From: Thermoplasmatales archaeon SM1-50
Lineage (GTDB): Archaea; Thermoplasmatota; E2; DHVEG-1
Direction of reading: 5' to 3'
Assembly (NCBI GenBank): GCA_001595945.1
Contig: LSSI01000014.1
Location: forward strand, 1-43,888
DNA: 43,888 nucleotides
Shown here in pieces: positions 17,093-25,174 of the stretch. The notes under the pieces were generated by a model. The model was given only the letters and a program-made list of their open reading frames with translations, was not told the origin of the DNA and made no database searches. Within the stretch, counting starts at the first letter, position 1; each line of letters begins with the position of its first letter. A program made the position numbers and the translations under genes.

Positions 17093-17827
17093 ATGCCTGA
17101 ACATGAGCGGAAAAAAAAATCTCGACCATTGTGGTCATATGTCTTACCTCTCATTTCCTCGTTGATTTTTATCGTCGGGCTTACTCCAGTAATCCTCACT
17201 TTTTATTTCCTGCATCGGTATTTACATTTCTTTGGATTTTCTACCATGTGGCATTTCTTACTATTCCCATTCATTATCTATTGTGGCGCTGTGTTTTTAT
17301 TCCTTTCCGAGCTTTATATCACTGGAGGTATTTTACGACTTTTTAACGTCACCTACAAACCAGGTACGCATGAATATTCCTTCATGAATAAGGAGACCGT
17401 TAAATGGACATTGGTATGTATTCTGTATACACCGTTTCGAAAATTCCTTGAGATATTCCCACTTGGCAGAATAAAACAAACATACTTGCGACTATTAGGA
17501 ATGACTATTGGGAAGAATTCACTTGTCGGGGGCGTTATTAAAGACCCATGTCTCACGGAATTTGGTGATAATATCACGATGGGGGAATATGCGATTATCT
17601 ATGGTCATATCCACAATATGCAGTATGAAACGATTTTCATGGATAAAATTAAAGTGGGCAACAACTGTGTGATTGGTGCTGGAGCCATCATCATGCCAGG
17701 AGCCATTCTTGAAGATGATGTGATTATAGCCGCGGGTGCTCTTGTAACAAAAGGTCAAGTGCTTACCAAAGGTAAAACATACGGGGGGATCCCTGCAAAA
17801 GAAATAATTAAAAAACCTATAGAATAG
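17093..17827 (+). CDS. Membrane-anchored hexapeptide-repeat (left-handed beta-helix) transferase
   Basis: 244 residues. Two hydrophobic segments at about 14-40 and 50-75 anchor the protein. From residue 135 the sequence becomes a hexapeptide-repeat beta-helix (MTIGKNSLVGGVIKDP, FGDNITMGEYAIIYG, IKVGNNCVIGAGAIIMPGAILEDDVIIAAGALVTKG), ending in the GGIPAKEI motif typical of acyl- or acetyltransferases. The His in YGHIHN could be catalytic. The arrangement resembles the C-terminal acyltransferase part of Pls-type peptide synthetases. A role in modifying surface lipids or glycans is likely but unproven. Confidence 0.8.
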   Translation: MPEHERKKKSRPLWSYVLPLISSLIFIVGLTPVILTFYFLHRYLHFFGFSTMWHFLLFPFIIYCGAVFLFLSELYITGGILRLFNVTYKPGTHEYSFMNKETVKWTLVCILYTPFRKFLEIFPLGRIKQTYLRLLGMTIGKNSLVGGVIKDPCLTEFGDNITMGEYAIIYGHIHNMQYETIFMDKIKVGNNCVIGAGAIIMPGAILEDDVIIAAGALVTKGQVLTKGKTYGGIPAKEIIKKPIE

Positions 17828-17902
17828 TTATCTAGATAAGGACAACAAACCTAACATCAAATCTATTATCAATATTATTATTTACATAACAGTAAAATAA
17901 CT

Positions 17903-18731
17903 ATGAAAAAGATAGTAATTCTTGTATTAGCGGCAGTGCTTTTCATCTCGCCGTTTGTGGCAGCCTCGATAATGATAGATATCAAAAAAACATCATCTCA
18001 GAACATCATGGTAAGTACAAAGGCGCAGTTCAGTCATACGGTTTTTATTGAAGAAGCAACTACTAGCTGGTAATTCAATCGTCCAAATGCAGCAGCGACA
18101 TTCTAATTCCTCGATAACGGTTGAGAATATCCCTTTTATTTTGTTACGTTGGTATCAAATAAAAACTCTATGCGAAAAATCGCTTTTGGCTACATTACCG
18201 ATGAATGGCGATCCCGATGCTCTTTTTCGACGGTGGATTTAATCAAACCGTCGGTGATGGGTCAACCACACAACAAGCTGAGATGTAATACCGTCCGTTC
18301 ATTGAAAAAGCAGGTAATCGAACCTTGTATTCGATTGAACTTACCATTAGCGCCATAGGACATTGTGACTTAACCTTGGATATCACAGTAACTGTGAAAA
18401 ATAACGGTTCGAAACCATATTTTGGATTTATCAGATCATATGTTATGGAGATCATCCCACGATGGAATATCTATACTGGAAACCTATATCACTTCGGATT
18501 CCTCGATTATGCATTAAGAAAAATAGTGTTTCTTGGACCGCATAAATAACGAACATTTAGTATGATCTGAAAAGGTGCGGCACAACATGGATACCTAACG
18601 TTCTCAAATATTATTGACAACAACATCATGGTTATTACAACCATTGCCCATTAGAAACCACATTCTTTGCGTTTTTTGTTGATCAAACCGTTGGAGCAAT
18701 AGTAGAAACAGTAGAATTAGATACAAAATAA
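17903..18731 (+). pseudogene. Decayed exported thioredoxin-like protein gene
   Basis: The ATG at 17903 opens a good signal peptide (MKKIVILVLAAVLFISPFVAAS) followed by SHTVFIEEATTSW. Then a TAA at 18071 interrupts the place where related proteins carry a W-C-P-x-C motif. Codons after the stop read x-N-R-P-N-A-A-A, so both redox Cys are lost, one to the stop and one to Arg. More stops follow at 18104 and 18122. The frame shifts near 18200 (AIPMLFFDGGFNQTVGDGS in the new frame) and again near 18660 (FFAFFVDQTVGAIVET). Clear protein-like stretches in between (GHCDLTLDITVTVKNNGSKPYFGFIRSYV) show recent decay. This explains most of the 1 kb between the hexapeptide transferase and the E1-like gene. 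Confidence 0.9.
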
Positions 18732-18783
18732 ACCAATCTGATAAAATCGTAAGAATGCATTCTTAAAGATTTAGTCAGGGATA

Positions 18784-18793
18784 TATTTATAAT
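18784..18793 (+). promoter_or_regulatory. TATA box for the E1-like/sulfur-carrier operon
   Basis: TATTTATAAT lies about 55 bp before the ATG at 18841, and GGTGAG directly precedes that ATG. It probably drives 18841-21089. Confidence 0.5.
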
Positions 18794-18840
18794 CCATTTT
18801 TATTTTTACACATAACATAGTCGAGAGAATCGTAGGTGAG

Positions 18841-19560
18841 ATGATGACAAAAGATCGATACCGAAGACAAGCATTGGTAAGAGAGTTAGGCCAGAATGGT
18901 CAAGACATGCTTGCAACAAAACATGTAGTTGTCATTGGCGGTGGTGGACTAGGGAGTAACAGCGCAAATCTGATGGTGCGCATGGGTATCGGCAGTATTG
19001 ATATCATCGATTATGATAGCGTTGAACTAAGTAACCTGCATAGAACATCTGTGTTTTCAGAAGAGGATTTAGGGAAATCAAAAGCGTTGGTTCTTCAGGA
19101 GAAATTACAAAAAGTCAACATGAATGTACGCGCCAAAGCAATAAACCAGAGAGTAACTTCAGAAAATATAAGAGCTTTTGTTTCTGATGCTGATGTTATC
19201 ATTGATGGGACCGATAGTGTTCCACTTCGTTTGCTCATAAATGAAGAGTCAATACGACATAACATCCCCTGGGTTTATGCAGGGGTCTATGAAACAGTTG
19301 GGATGGTAATGGGAATACTGCCTAAAAACACACCATGCTTTCAGTGTATCACTCAAAATATCCCTAAATCAACGATGAAGGAGATCCCGGTACTGGGCAG
19401 TCTTCCAGCAACGATCGCATCAATCCAATGTAACGAGGCAATAAAAATACTTCTTGGTAGACACCCAAAAGGATTAATTATCTACGATGTATGGAACCAG
19501 TGTTTTGACAGTATGAATATCCAAAGAAATCCCTCCTGCATAACATGTGGAAGAAAATAA
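18841..19560 (+). CDS. ThiF/MoeB/HesA family E1-like adenylating enzyme
   Basis: 239 residues, the normal MoeB size. These enzymes adenylate the C-terminal Gly-Gly of a small ubiquitin-like carrier. The ATP site is intact: VIGGGGLGSN at about 31-40, the Arg in NLHRTSVF, and the Asp in DGTDSVPLR. Zinc ligands are Cys166/Cys169 and Cys233/Cys236. In the crossover loop, ungapped alignment to E. coli MoeB from the SIQCNEAIK helix backwards puts Met179 where MoeB has Cys (TCVEAGV), and the loop is about four residues shorter. A second ATG at 18844 has better spacing to GGTGAG. The likely partner is encoded 18 bases downstream. Confidence 0.92.
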   Translation: MMTKDRYRRQALVRELGQNGQDMLATKHVVVIGGGGLGSNSANLMVRMGIGSIDIIDYDSVELSNLHRTSVFSEEDLGKSKALVLQEKLQKVNMNVRAKAINQRVTSENIRAFVSDADVIIDGTDSVPLRLLINEESIRHNIPWVYAGVYETVGMVMGILPKNTPCFQCITQNIPKSTMKEIPVLGSLPATIASIQCNEAIKILLGRHPKGLIIYDVWNQCFDSMNIQRNPSCITCGRK

Positions 19561-19578
19561 ATAGAACGGGTGAATATC

Positions 19579-19827
19579 GTGAAAATTAATGTTACAGTCT
19601 ATGGGCGATACAAAAACATCGCCGGAAATCAAACCATACAACTTGATATCACGGATGGAAACACCCTCCGGGATGTTATTGATGTTTTCGTAAAACAATA
19701 CCCCATGACAAAAAAAGATAAAAGCCGCATGATAGTAACAAAAAACAAAATGTATTCCTCCTATGATACTATGATTACAGAAGAAGACGAGGTATCAATA
19801 GCGCCTCCAGTGGTTTCTGGTGGATAG
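19579..19827 (+). CDS. MoaD/ThiS-like ubiquitin-fold sulfur carrier (SAMP-like)
   Basis: 82 residues from GTG 19579, which has GGTGA five bases upstream; a GTG at 19570 overlaps that ribosome binding site and is less likely. It has a beta-grasp pattern (KINVTVYGRYKNIAGNQTIQL, TLRDVIDVF) and ends in PPVVSGG, the exposed Gly-Gly that E1-like enzymes adenylate. It may supply sulfur to molybdopterin, thiamine or thiolated tRNA, or act as an archaeal protein modifier (SAMP). The sequence cannot separate these roles. No moaE or thiazole gene is nearby. Confidence 0.88.
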   Translation: MKINVTVYGRYKNIAGNQTIQLDITDGNTLRDVIDVFVKQYPMTKKDKSRMIVTKNKMYSSYDTMITEEDEVSIAPPVVSGG

Positions 19828-19832
19828 ATGTG

Positions 19833-21089
19833 ATGAAAAAAAAAAGATATATATTATTAGGATTTTTGTTTGTGCTGTTGTCACTCATCACAACATCTGT
19901 CCCTGCAGAAAATCTTGTTATCGTAGATTTTTATTATTCTAATACCTGCGGCTCTTGTAAACCCGCCATCGCGGTTATCGATAATATAACGGTACATTAT
20001 GCTAAAAATTACTCAGGAAAAGTCATTGTCAATAAAAAAGAAATCAGTTCGAATTTAACGAATCGTGCCGAAATGCTAAATCGCGGACTTAGCTTTCCTT
20101 CCGTGATAATCAACAATGAAACAAAAGTACCGAAAGCAAACCTGACGTACGACGAGCTAACCGAGATAATCGATGGGTACATAGCAGACCTTTCTATACA
20201 TAAGACATTTGACGAAAATATAGTATCTATCCTAGGGATCGGAACCGTGAATCTGACAAGTCTTTCACTTCCAGTGTTCACGGTCGTACTCGCAATCTTA
20301 GATAGTTTTAACCCTTGTGCCTTTTTCATTCTTATTTTTCTTCTTAACCTGCTTTTATACCTTCAATCAAAGCGAAGAATGTTTCTTGTCGGCGGCATCT
20401 TCATCTTTTTTTCAGGATTGTTCTATTTCCTATTCATGTTCGTGCTGTTTAACACGATATTGATTACGGCGACATTCGTCAGTATTATTTCTGCTGCTGT
20501 TGGAATTGTCGCTGTATGTATAGGTCTGCTGAACATTAAGGATTTCTTTTTTATGAAAAAAGGACCTAGTCTGAGCATTCCTAAAGAAAAACGATTTTTA
20601 GTGTTCAAGAGAATCCGAAAACTTGTCAAATCACCATCGCTTCTAACGATGTTTGGAGCAACGATATTTTTGGCAGTGAGCGTAAATTTCTACGAGCTCC
20701 TCTGCACACTTGGCTTTCCTATGATCTATACCGCAAGACTCACCGAGGCAAACCTGCCACTTGCCGGATATTATCTGTACCTATTCTTCTACAACCTCCT
20801 CTATGTTATTCCACTTATTATCATCCTTCTTGTGTTCACAGGAACACTTGGTAAAATGAAACTGACTGACGTTCAGGGTAGAAAGTTAAAACTAGTCTCA
20901 GGAATCATGATTTTCTCGTTTGGAACACTCTTTCTAATTGACTACACCTTACTTGAACATGTGATTACCCCCGTCGCACTTCTTCTTGTAAGTATCGTTC
21001 TTACGGTGTTTATTTCGTTTGTGTATGAAAAATATAAAGACCAGAAAGAGAAACAACAACTATCCAAATCAGACAATCGGAATGCTTAA
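19833..21089 (+). CDS. Thioredoxin-fold plus DsbD/CcdA-like membrane thiol-redox protein
   Basis: 418 residues. A signal-type segment (about 6-24) leads to an extracytoplasmic thioredoxin-like domain with a CGSC redox motif at 39-42. A membrane domain with about six helices starts near residue 135. It carries the CcdA/DsbD-type Cys motifs FNPCAFF near 165 and ELLCTLGFP near 290, one in each half. The tail is charged. Such proteins carry reducing power from cytoplasmic thioredoxin across the membrane. The ATG at 19833 follows GGTGGAT. The gene starts six bases after the sulfur-carrier stop, so it is cotranscribed. Confidence 0.82.
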   Translation: MKKKRYILLGFLFVLLSLITTSVPAENLVIVDFYYSNTCGSCKPAIAVIDNITVHYAKNYSGKVIVNKKEISSNLTNRAEMLNRGLSFPSVIINNETKVPKANLTYDELTEIIDGYIADLSIHKTFDENIVSILGIGTVNLTSLSLPVFTVVLAILDSFNPCAFFILIFLLNLLLYLQSKRRMFLVGGIFIFFSGLFYFLFMFVLFNTILITATFVSIISAAVGIVAVCIGLLNIKDFFFMKKGPSLSIPKEKRFLVFKRIRKLVKSPSLLTMFGATIFLAVSVNFYELLCTLGFPMIYTARLTEANLPLAGYYLYLFFYNLLYVIPLIIILLVFTGTLGKMKLTDVQGRKLKLVSGIMIFSFGTLFLIDYTLLEHVITPVALLLVSIVLTVFISFVYEKYKDQKEKQQLSKSDNRNA

Positions 21090-21156
21090 TAATACCCTCG
21101 TGACCTCTAGGAAGAATTTAGCTGTTTTATTAATAGAAAAGAAGAAGAGGATATTT

Positions 21157-21852
21157 TCAGAGATCCCCTGGAAACGCTCCAGTTAATAATGCGTATTCTT
21201 CAAAATCCTCGATCCAGTCAAATTCCTTGTCTATTTCGCTTTCGTCTAGTTCCTTTGTTTTGTCGGTAATATATTTCTGCTGTTCTTCAATCAATTTTTC
21301 AAGAGGGGCAAATCGTTTTGCTTTCACTACAGGATAGGACAATACTGTATCTGCTCCTTCCAAAGTCCGTATTTTCTCTCGCACAAAGTTATTTATTACT
21401 TGTGGTGACTCTGCTGCGACATTCATCACAATATCCTCATCACCTAAACTATAAGAAATATAGATGGGGAATAGATTGTTAGAATATTGATAATTGAGTA
21501 AATATTCATAGATCGACTTGTAATTTCGTGGTTGTGTATAGATACGTATAATATATCGATGAATCGTTGCTGGTCTCTTTTTTGGAATTGGAAAGAAAAC
21601 CGGTTTCATCAGTGATACCGTGCTTGTATGATGGCACTCGTTACATTTCGAGAGAGCTTCGACGAGAAAATGTGCGATATTGTCAGGGTCTTTTACATCA
21701 AAAACAACCGCAACACTCATCATTCCTTCTGCCTGCGTCGCGTATAAAGGGGTTATATATTTCGACGTTTCTTCTTTGAGAATATGATTTTCAACATAGT
21801 TCCATATTTTCTCAAGATTGGTTTTTGGTGATAACCTTACGATGACCATCAT
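21157..21852 (-). CDS. Tandem Lrp/AsnC ligand-binding-like (RAM/ACT) protein without HTH
   Basis: 231 residues from ATG 21852, with GGAGG eight bases upstream; a TTG at 21867 overlaps that site. Two alpha-beta sandwich repeats are visible, residues about 1-80 (GMMSVAVVFDVKDPDNIAHFLVEAL) and 90-170 (EDIVMNVAAESPQVINNFVREKIRTLEGADTVLSY). The second closely matches the effector-binding domain of Lrp/AsnC regulators. There is no DNA-binding helix-turn-helix. The C-terminal 60 residues are acidic and helical (DESEIDKEFDWIEDFEEY). It may sense a small ligand and act through a partner. A TATA element lies near 21908-21920. Confidence 0.6.
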   Translation of the reverse strand: MMVIVRLSPKTNLEKIWNYVENHILKEETSKYITPLYATQAEGMMSVAVVFDVKDPDNIAHFLVEALSKCNECHHTSTVSLMKPVFFPIPKKRPATIHRYIIRIYTQPRNYKSIYEYLLNYQYSNNLFPIYISYSLGDEDIVMNVAAESPQVINNFVREKIRTLEGADTVLSYPVVKAKRFAPLEKLIEEQQKYITDKTKELDESEIDKEFDWIEDFEEYALLTGAFPGDL

Positions 21853-21958
21853 AGAATGTTCCTCCAAATCTAGTTATATATCTGGTGAAAGATCCATACA
21901 TGAAGTAGTATAAATAATTTTGTAAATATCTGTTTCCATTCATCAAATTTATATTATT

Positions 21959-22354
21959 TTATCTTTTATAAAAAAAATTATTATTTTTTAATAAATGCAC
22001 TGTTCTAGTAGTGATAATGTTAATCCCAGTGTTCGCAACATTTTTAAGGATAACTTGTTGAGATTTAATTGGAGCTTTTATTGTCGTATTATGGATCTCC
22101 TTTAATATTGTGAATATTTTGTCTTTTGGAACCGGATCTGTACTTTTCACACTGACAAGTGGCCATTCCCCACCCTCTACACGTATCAAGGATGTTAGCA
22201 TTCGTCTTGGATCAAAAATTTCATTTCGCGCATATTCAATTCCTTTTTTACATTTATTTCCTTTTAAAATATTTAGGCGTTCTCCTTCTTTTTTTATGAT
22301 GATTTTACAGCCAATAGGACAAATAATGCAAGTAATCTCTTTTTCAATTGTCAC
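21959..22354 (-). CDS. DUF1667 domain protein, small subunit of the GlpA-like oxidoreductase operon
   Basis: 131 residues. Cys residues in CIICPIGC near 9-16 and a further Cys in NKCKKG near 34 suggest an iron-sulfur or metal site. The GNKCKKGIEYARNEIFDPRRMLTSLIRVEGG block is diagnostic for DUF1667 (COG3862). In many anaerobes this protein is encoded with a GlpA-like dehydrogenase and an NAD(FAD) oxidoreductase, as here. It overlaps the preceding gene by 11 bases. Its exact role is unknown. The C-terminus is Lys/Asn-rich and may be poorly conserved. Confidence 0.88.
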   Translation of the reverse strand: MTIEKEITCIICPIGCKIIIKKEGERLNILKGNKCKKGIEYARNEIFDPRRMLTSLIRVEGGEWPLVSVKSTDPVPKDKIFTILKEIHNTTIKAPIKSQQVILKNVANTGINIITTRTVHLLKNNNFFYKR

Positions 22355-23606
22355 AAAGTGTCACCTCCAATTCATTAGCTGCCATAAAAATCTCAGCAGA
22401 TATATTTGCATCAATACGAATCATGCTTACTGGATTGACCCCAAGTAGTTTTTTCTTCAACACTTCCTTTTTTCCTGCTGTCAATAGCAATGTAGTGGCA
22501 CCTCTAGGTTTATCAACTCGTAAAGTAAAATGAATTGTACCATACGTAGATATTCGTTGAGGAACAACATATCTTACTCCAACACCAGCATGGACAATTA
22601 ATCCTTTCTTACTATTTTGTCCAATAGCTTTTTTTCTTATAAAATATTCTGCAGCATATTGACCCGTTTTCTTTGCATCAAAAGAAAGCATATCTACGGT
22701 ATCATACACTTGAAGACAATTCCCACATGCAAACACTCCAGGTATCGTTGTTTCCAATCGTTGATTGACAAGTGGCCCACCTGTATGATCATCGATTTCA
22801 ACGCCAATAGTTTTCGCAAGTTCATTTTCCGGAATAAGACCAAGAGAAAGAAGAAGCGTATCGCAAGCAATCTGTTTCTCAGTCCCTGGAATAGGAGTCA
22901 TTGTATGATCAACTTGTTGAATCGTTACCTTCTCCAATCGCTCCTTCCCAGCGATGTAAGTGATTGTATGATTAAGATACAACGGTATATCAAAATCATC
23001 AAGACATTGAACAACATTTCGAGGTAAACCGCTTGCATAGGGGAGGAATTCTACAACCCCCATGACTTGTGCACCTTCAAATTTCAGACGTCGAGCCATA
23101 ATCAATCCAACATCTCCAGATCCTAGTATTACGACTTTTTTTCCTGGCATGATGTTATAAAGATTGATTAGTGCTTGGGTGACACCAGCGGTGTAAATAC
23201 CACTGGGACGAGTTCCTGGGATCATCGAATACCATCTTGTTTTCTCCCTACATCCAGTCGCAAGAATGATCACCTTTGCTTTCAGTTTTAAAATTCCTTT
23301 TTTATTCACCGCGATGATTTCAAGTGCTTCATTAAATCGCAACACCATGGTCTCTGTTAAAAACATAATCCCCTGGGATTTTGCCATCTCTATGTATGTC
23401 TCCGCATATTCAGGTCCTGTCATGGAAACCCCCAATTCTTCTACCCCAAATCCATCATGAATACATTGGGGGAGGATTCCACCGAGCCACTGATTTCTGT
23501 CTAGGACAATAACACGATTTGCTCTGTGTTGTTTCGCAGAAATCGCAGCAGCAAGGCCTGCGGGTCCACCTCCAATTACGACAACATCTGCGGTTTGCTC
23601 AATCAT
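22344..23606 (-). CDS. FAD/NAD(P)-dependent oxidoreductase of the GlpA-like operon
   Basis: 420 residues. The N-terminal FAD motif is VVVIGGGPAGLAAAISA at about 8-24. A second dinucleotide motif, VVILGSGDVGLIMARR, near 160, binds NAD(P). The FAD-binding ATGCREK and the C-terminal GVFACGNCLQVYDTVD complete the class. The last 90 residues are a small extra domain (GVGVRYVVPQRIS). It probably passes electrons between the dehydrogenase at 23606-25066 and NAD(P) or another carrier. The ATG overlaps the upstream stop (TAATG), which indicates translational coupling. Confidence 0.9.
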   Translation of the reverse strand: MIEQTADVVVIGGGPAGLAAAISAKQHRANRVIVLDRNQWLGGILPQCIHDGFGVEELGVSMTGPEYAETYIEMAKSQGIMFLTETMVLRFNEALEIIAVNKKGILKLKAKVIILATGCREKTRWYSMIPGTRPSGIYTAGVTQALINLYNIMPGKKVVILGSGDVGLIMARRLKFEGAQVMGVVEFLPYASGLPRNVVQCLDDFDIPLYLNHTITYIAGKERLEKVTIQQVDHTMTPIPGTEKQIACDTLLLSLGLIPENELAKTIGVEIDDHTGGPLVNQRLETTIPGVFACGNCLQVYDTVDMLSFDAKKTGQYAAEYFIRKKAIGQNSKKGLIVHAGVGVRYVVPQRISTYGTIHFTLRVDKPRGATTLLLTAGKKEVLKKKLLGVNPVSMIRIDANISAEIFMAANELEVTLCDN

Positions 23607-25066
23607 TATATCTCCCGTCTTACGTTCCCTATGAAAAGATGGGAATTCGGTGATTTCAATTTTAATTCCTTTACATCCTTATGAAACTGCTGTTCCATAA
23701 TCCGTACGATATGTTGAGTGCAAAAACCACCTTGGCATCTCCCCATTCCTGCCCGACAGCGATATTTCACGGAAGAAAATGCCTGTGCATTTAATGGATT
23801 TGAAAGAGCATCGATTACTTCTGCTTCGGTCACCTGCTCACAGCGACATACAACCCTCCCCCATCGGTTATCTCTTTGAATCAGAGTCGATTGTTCATCT
23901 AGCGACATTTCAGAAAAACGACTTCTTCGTATTGCTTGTATTCTTATAGTTGTTTTTTTCTCTAGATTCATCCTACGGGAAATCATTTGGGTTACTTCTT
24001 TTGCAATGGCGGGTGCCGCAGTTAATCCAGGTGATTCAATTCCAAGCAAATATATCAAACCAGGGTTGCGTTTACTTTCTTCAATACGGTAATCTGCCCA
24101 TCCCCCTGTTTTTTGAGAAGCAAGTTTACAGCGAATCCCAGCGTATGCATTGATAGCCGTATCCTCGGGTAATGCTGGAATAATTTCCCGTGCTTCTTGA
24201 AATAATGTTTTCATCATTTCTTTTGTTGTACTGGTATCATACGAATCATCGATAAATTCTGCACTAGGACCTAGAAGGATGTTTCCATCAATAGTCGGGG
24301 TAATATGTACACCAAGGACTCCAAGTTCCTTATTTGGAATAGGATAGACCATTGATTGAATCAATGAACCATAGGTTTTATCCAAAACAAGATACTCTCC
24401 CCGACAAGGAAATATCTGGAAATCCGGTGTTTCAATCATAGAAACGATTTCTCCACAATTCAATCCGGCAGCATTCACGACGACATCCGCCTGGAACTCC
24501 CCTTTATTTGTTCCTATAACAAAATAATCCGCCTTCTTTTTCAAATATTTAACTTTAGTTTCAAGTAAAAATCTAACGTTGTTTTCTGTAGCATTCTCAG
24601 CAAGAGCAATCGTACATTCATAAGGAGTAATAACACCTGCAGTAGGGACCCAGAGTCCTGCGATACAGGAGATATTAGGTTCTTTCTTTTTTACAATCAA
24701 TCCATCGTGTATCTCCAAACCTGCTACCTTGTTCTTATGACCAATGGTTTTCAGTCGTTCCAGCTCTTTGATTTCATCTTCGTCCTTTGCTATAACGTAT
24801 TTTCCAATCCATTTTAAAGGAAAACCAAGTTCTGTCGCAAGCGACTGAAACATCTTATTTCCTTCGACGCAAAAACGAGCTTTGAGGGAAGATGGAGGCG
24901 AGTTTATACCACTATGGATGACACCGCTATTTGCTTTACTTGTACCAGATGCAACATCACTTCCCATTTCAAAAACAACTACATTAATTTTGTAATGGGA
25001 TAATTCCCAAGCAAGAGCAGAGCCTATGACGCCTCCTCCAATGATAGCTACTTGAAAATTTTTCAT
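23606..25066 (-). CDS. GlpA/LhgO-like FAD dehydrogenase with C-terminal BFD-type [2Fe-2S] domain
   Basis: About 486 residues. The DAO-fold FAD motif is VAIIGGGVIGSALAWEL near the start, with GTSKANSGVIHSGI and the C-terminal LLGIESPGLTAAPAIA typical of COG0579. Residues from about 400 hold Cys in VVCRCEQVTEAEV and CRAGMGRCQGGFC, a bacterioferritin-associated ferredoxin-like [2Fe-2S] domain. The family includes glycerol-3-phosphate and L-2-hydroxyglutarate dehydrogenases, and the substrate here is open. ATG 25066 is chosen over ATG 25084 because the TATA box at 25089-25098 would start transcription at about 25066. It is the first gene of a three-gene operon. Confidence 0.88.
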   Translation of the reverse strand: MKNFQVAIIGGGVIGSALAWELSHYKINVVVFEMGSDVASGTSKANSGVIHSGINSPPSSLKARFCVEGNKMFQSLATELGFPLKWIGKYVIAKDEDEIKELERLKTIGHKNKVAGLEIHDGLIVKKKEPNISCIAGLWVPTAGVITPYECTIALAENATENNVRFLLETKVKYLKKKADYFVIGTNKGEFQADVVVNAAGLNCGEIVSMIETPDFQIFPCRGEYLVLDKTYGSLIQSMVYPIPNKELGVLGVHITPTIDGNILLGPSAEFIDDSYDTSTTKEMMKTLFQEAREIIPALPEDTAINAYAGIRCKLASQKTGGWADYRIEESKRNPGLIYLLGIESPGLTAAPAIAKEVTQMISRRMNLEKKTTIRIQAIRRSRFSEMSLDEQSTLIQRDNRWGRVVCRCEQVTEAEVIDALSNPLNAQAFSSVKYRCRAGMGRCQGGFCTQHIVRIMEQQFHKDVKELKLKSPNSHLFIGNVRREI

Positions 25067-25088
25067 TTGACAGAGAATGACCATGCAT

Positions 25089-25098
25089 TATTTAAATA
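25089..25098. promoter_or_regulatory. Palindromic TATA box shared by divergent genes
   Basis: TATTTAAATA is a perfect palindrome. On the minus strand it predicts a leaderless start at ATG 25066. On the plus strand it predicts transcription from about 25120, 55 bases before the larA ATG. Both divergent genes could use it and so be co-regulated. Confidence 0.5.
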
Positions 25099-25174
25099 GA
25101 ATAGTCATTGACAGTATTTGCTACTCACCTATGTTATCAAGGGAGTAATAATTCCTTTCAATGAAGGGGTACCT

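Noticed and set aside
18149-18549. Short separate genes at 18048-18549
   Set aside because: These fragments are pieces of one decayed thioredoxin-like gene in different frames, matching a single protein when joined.
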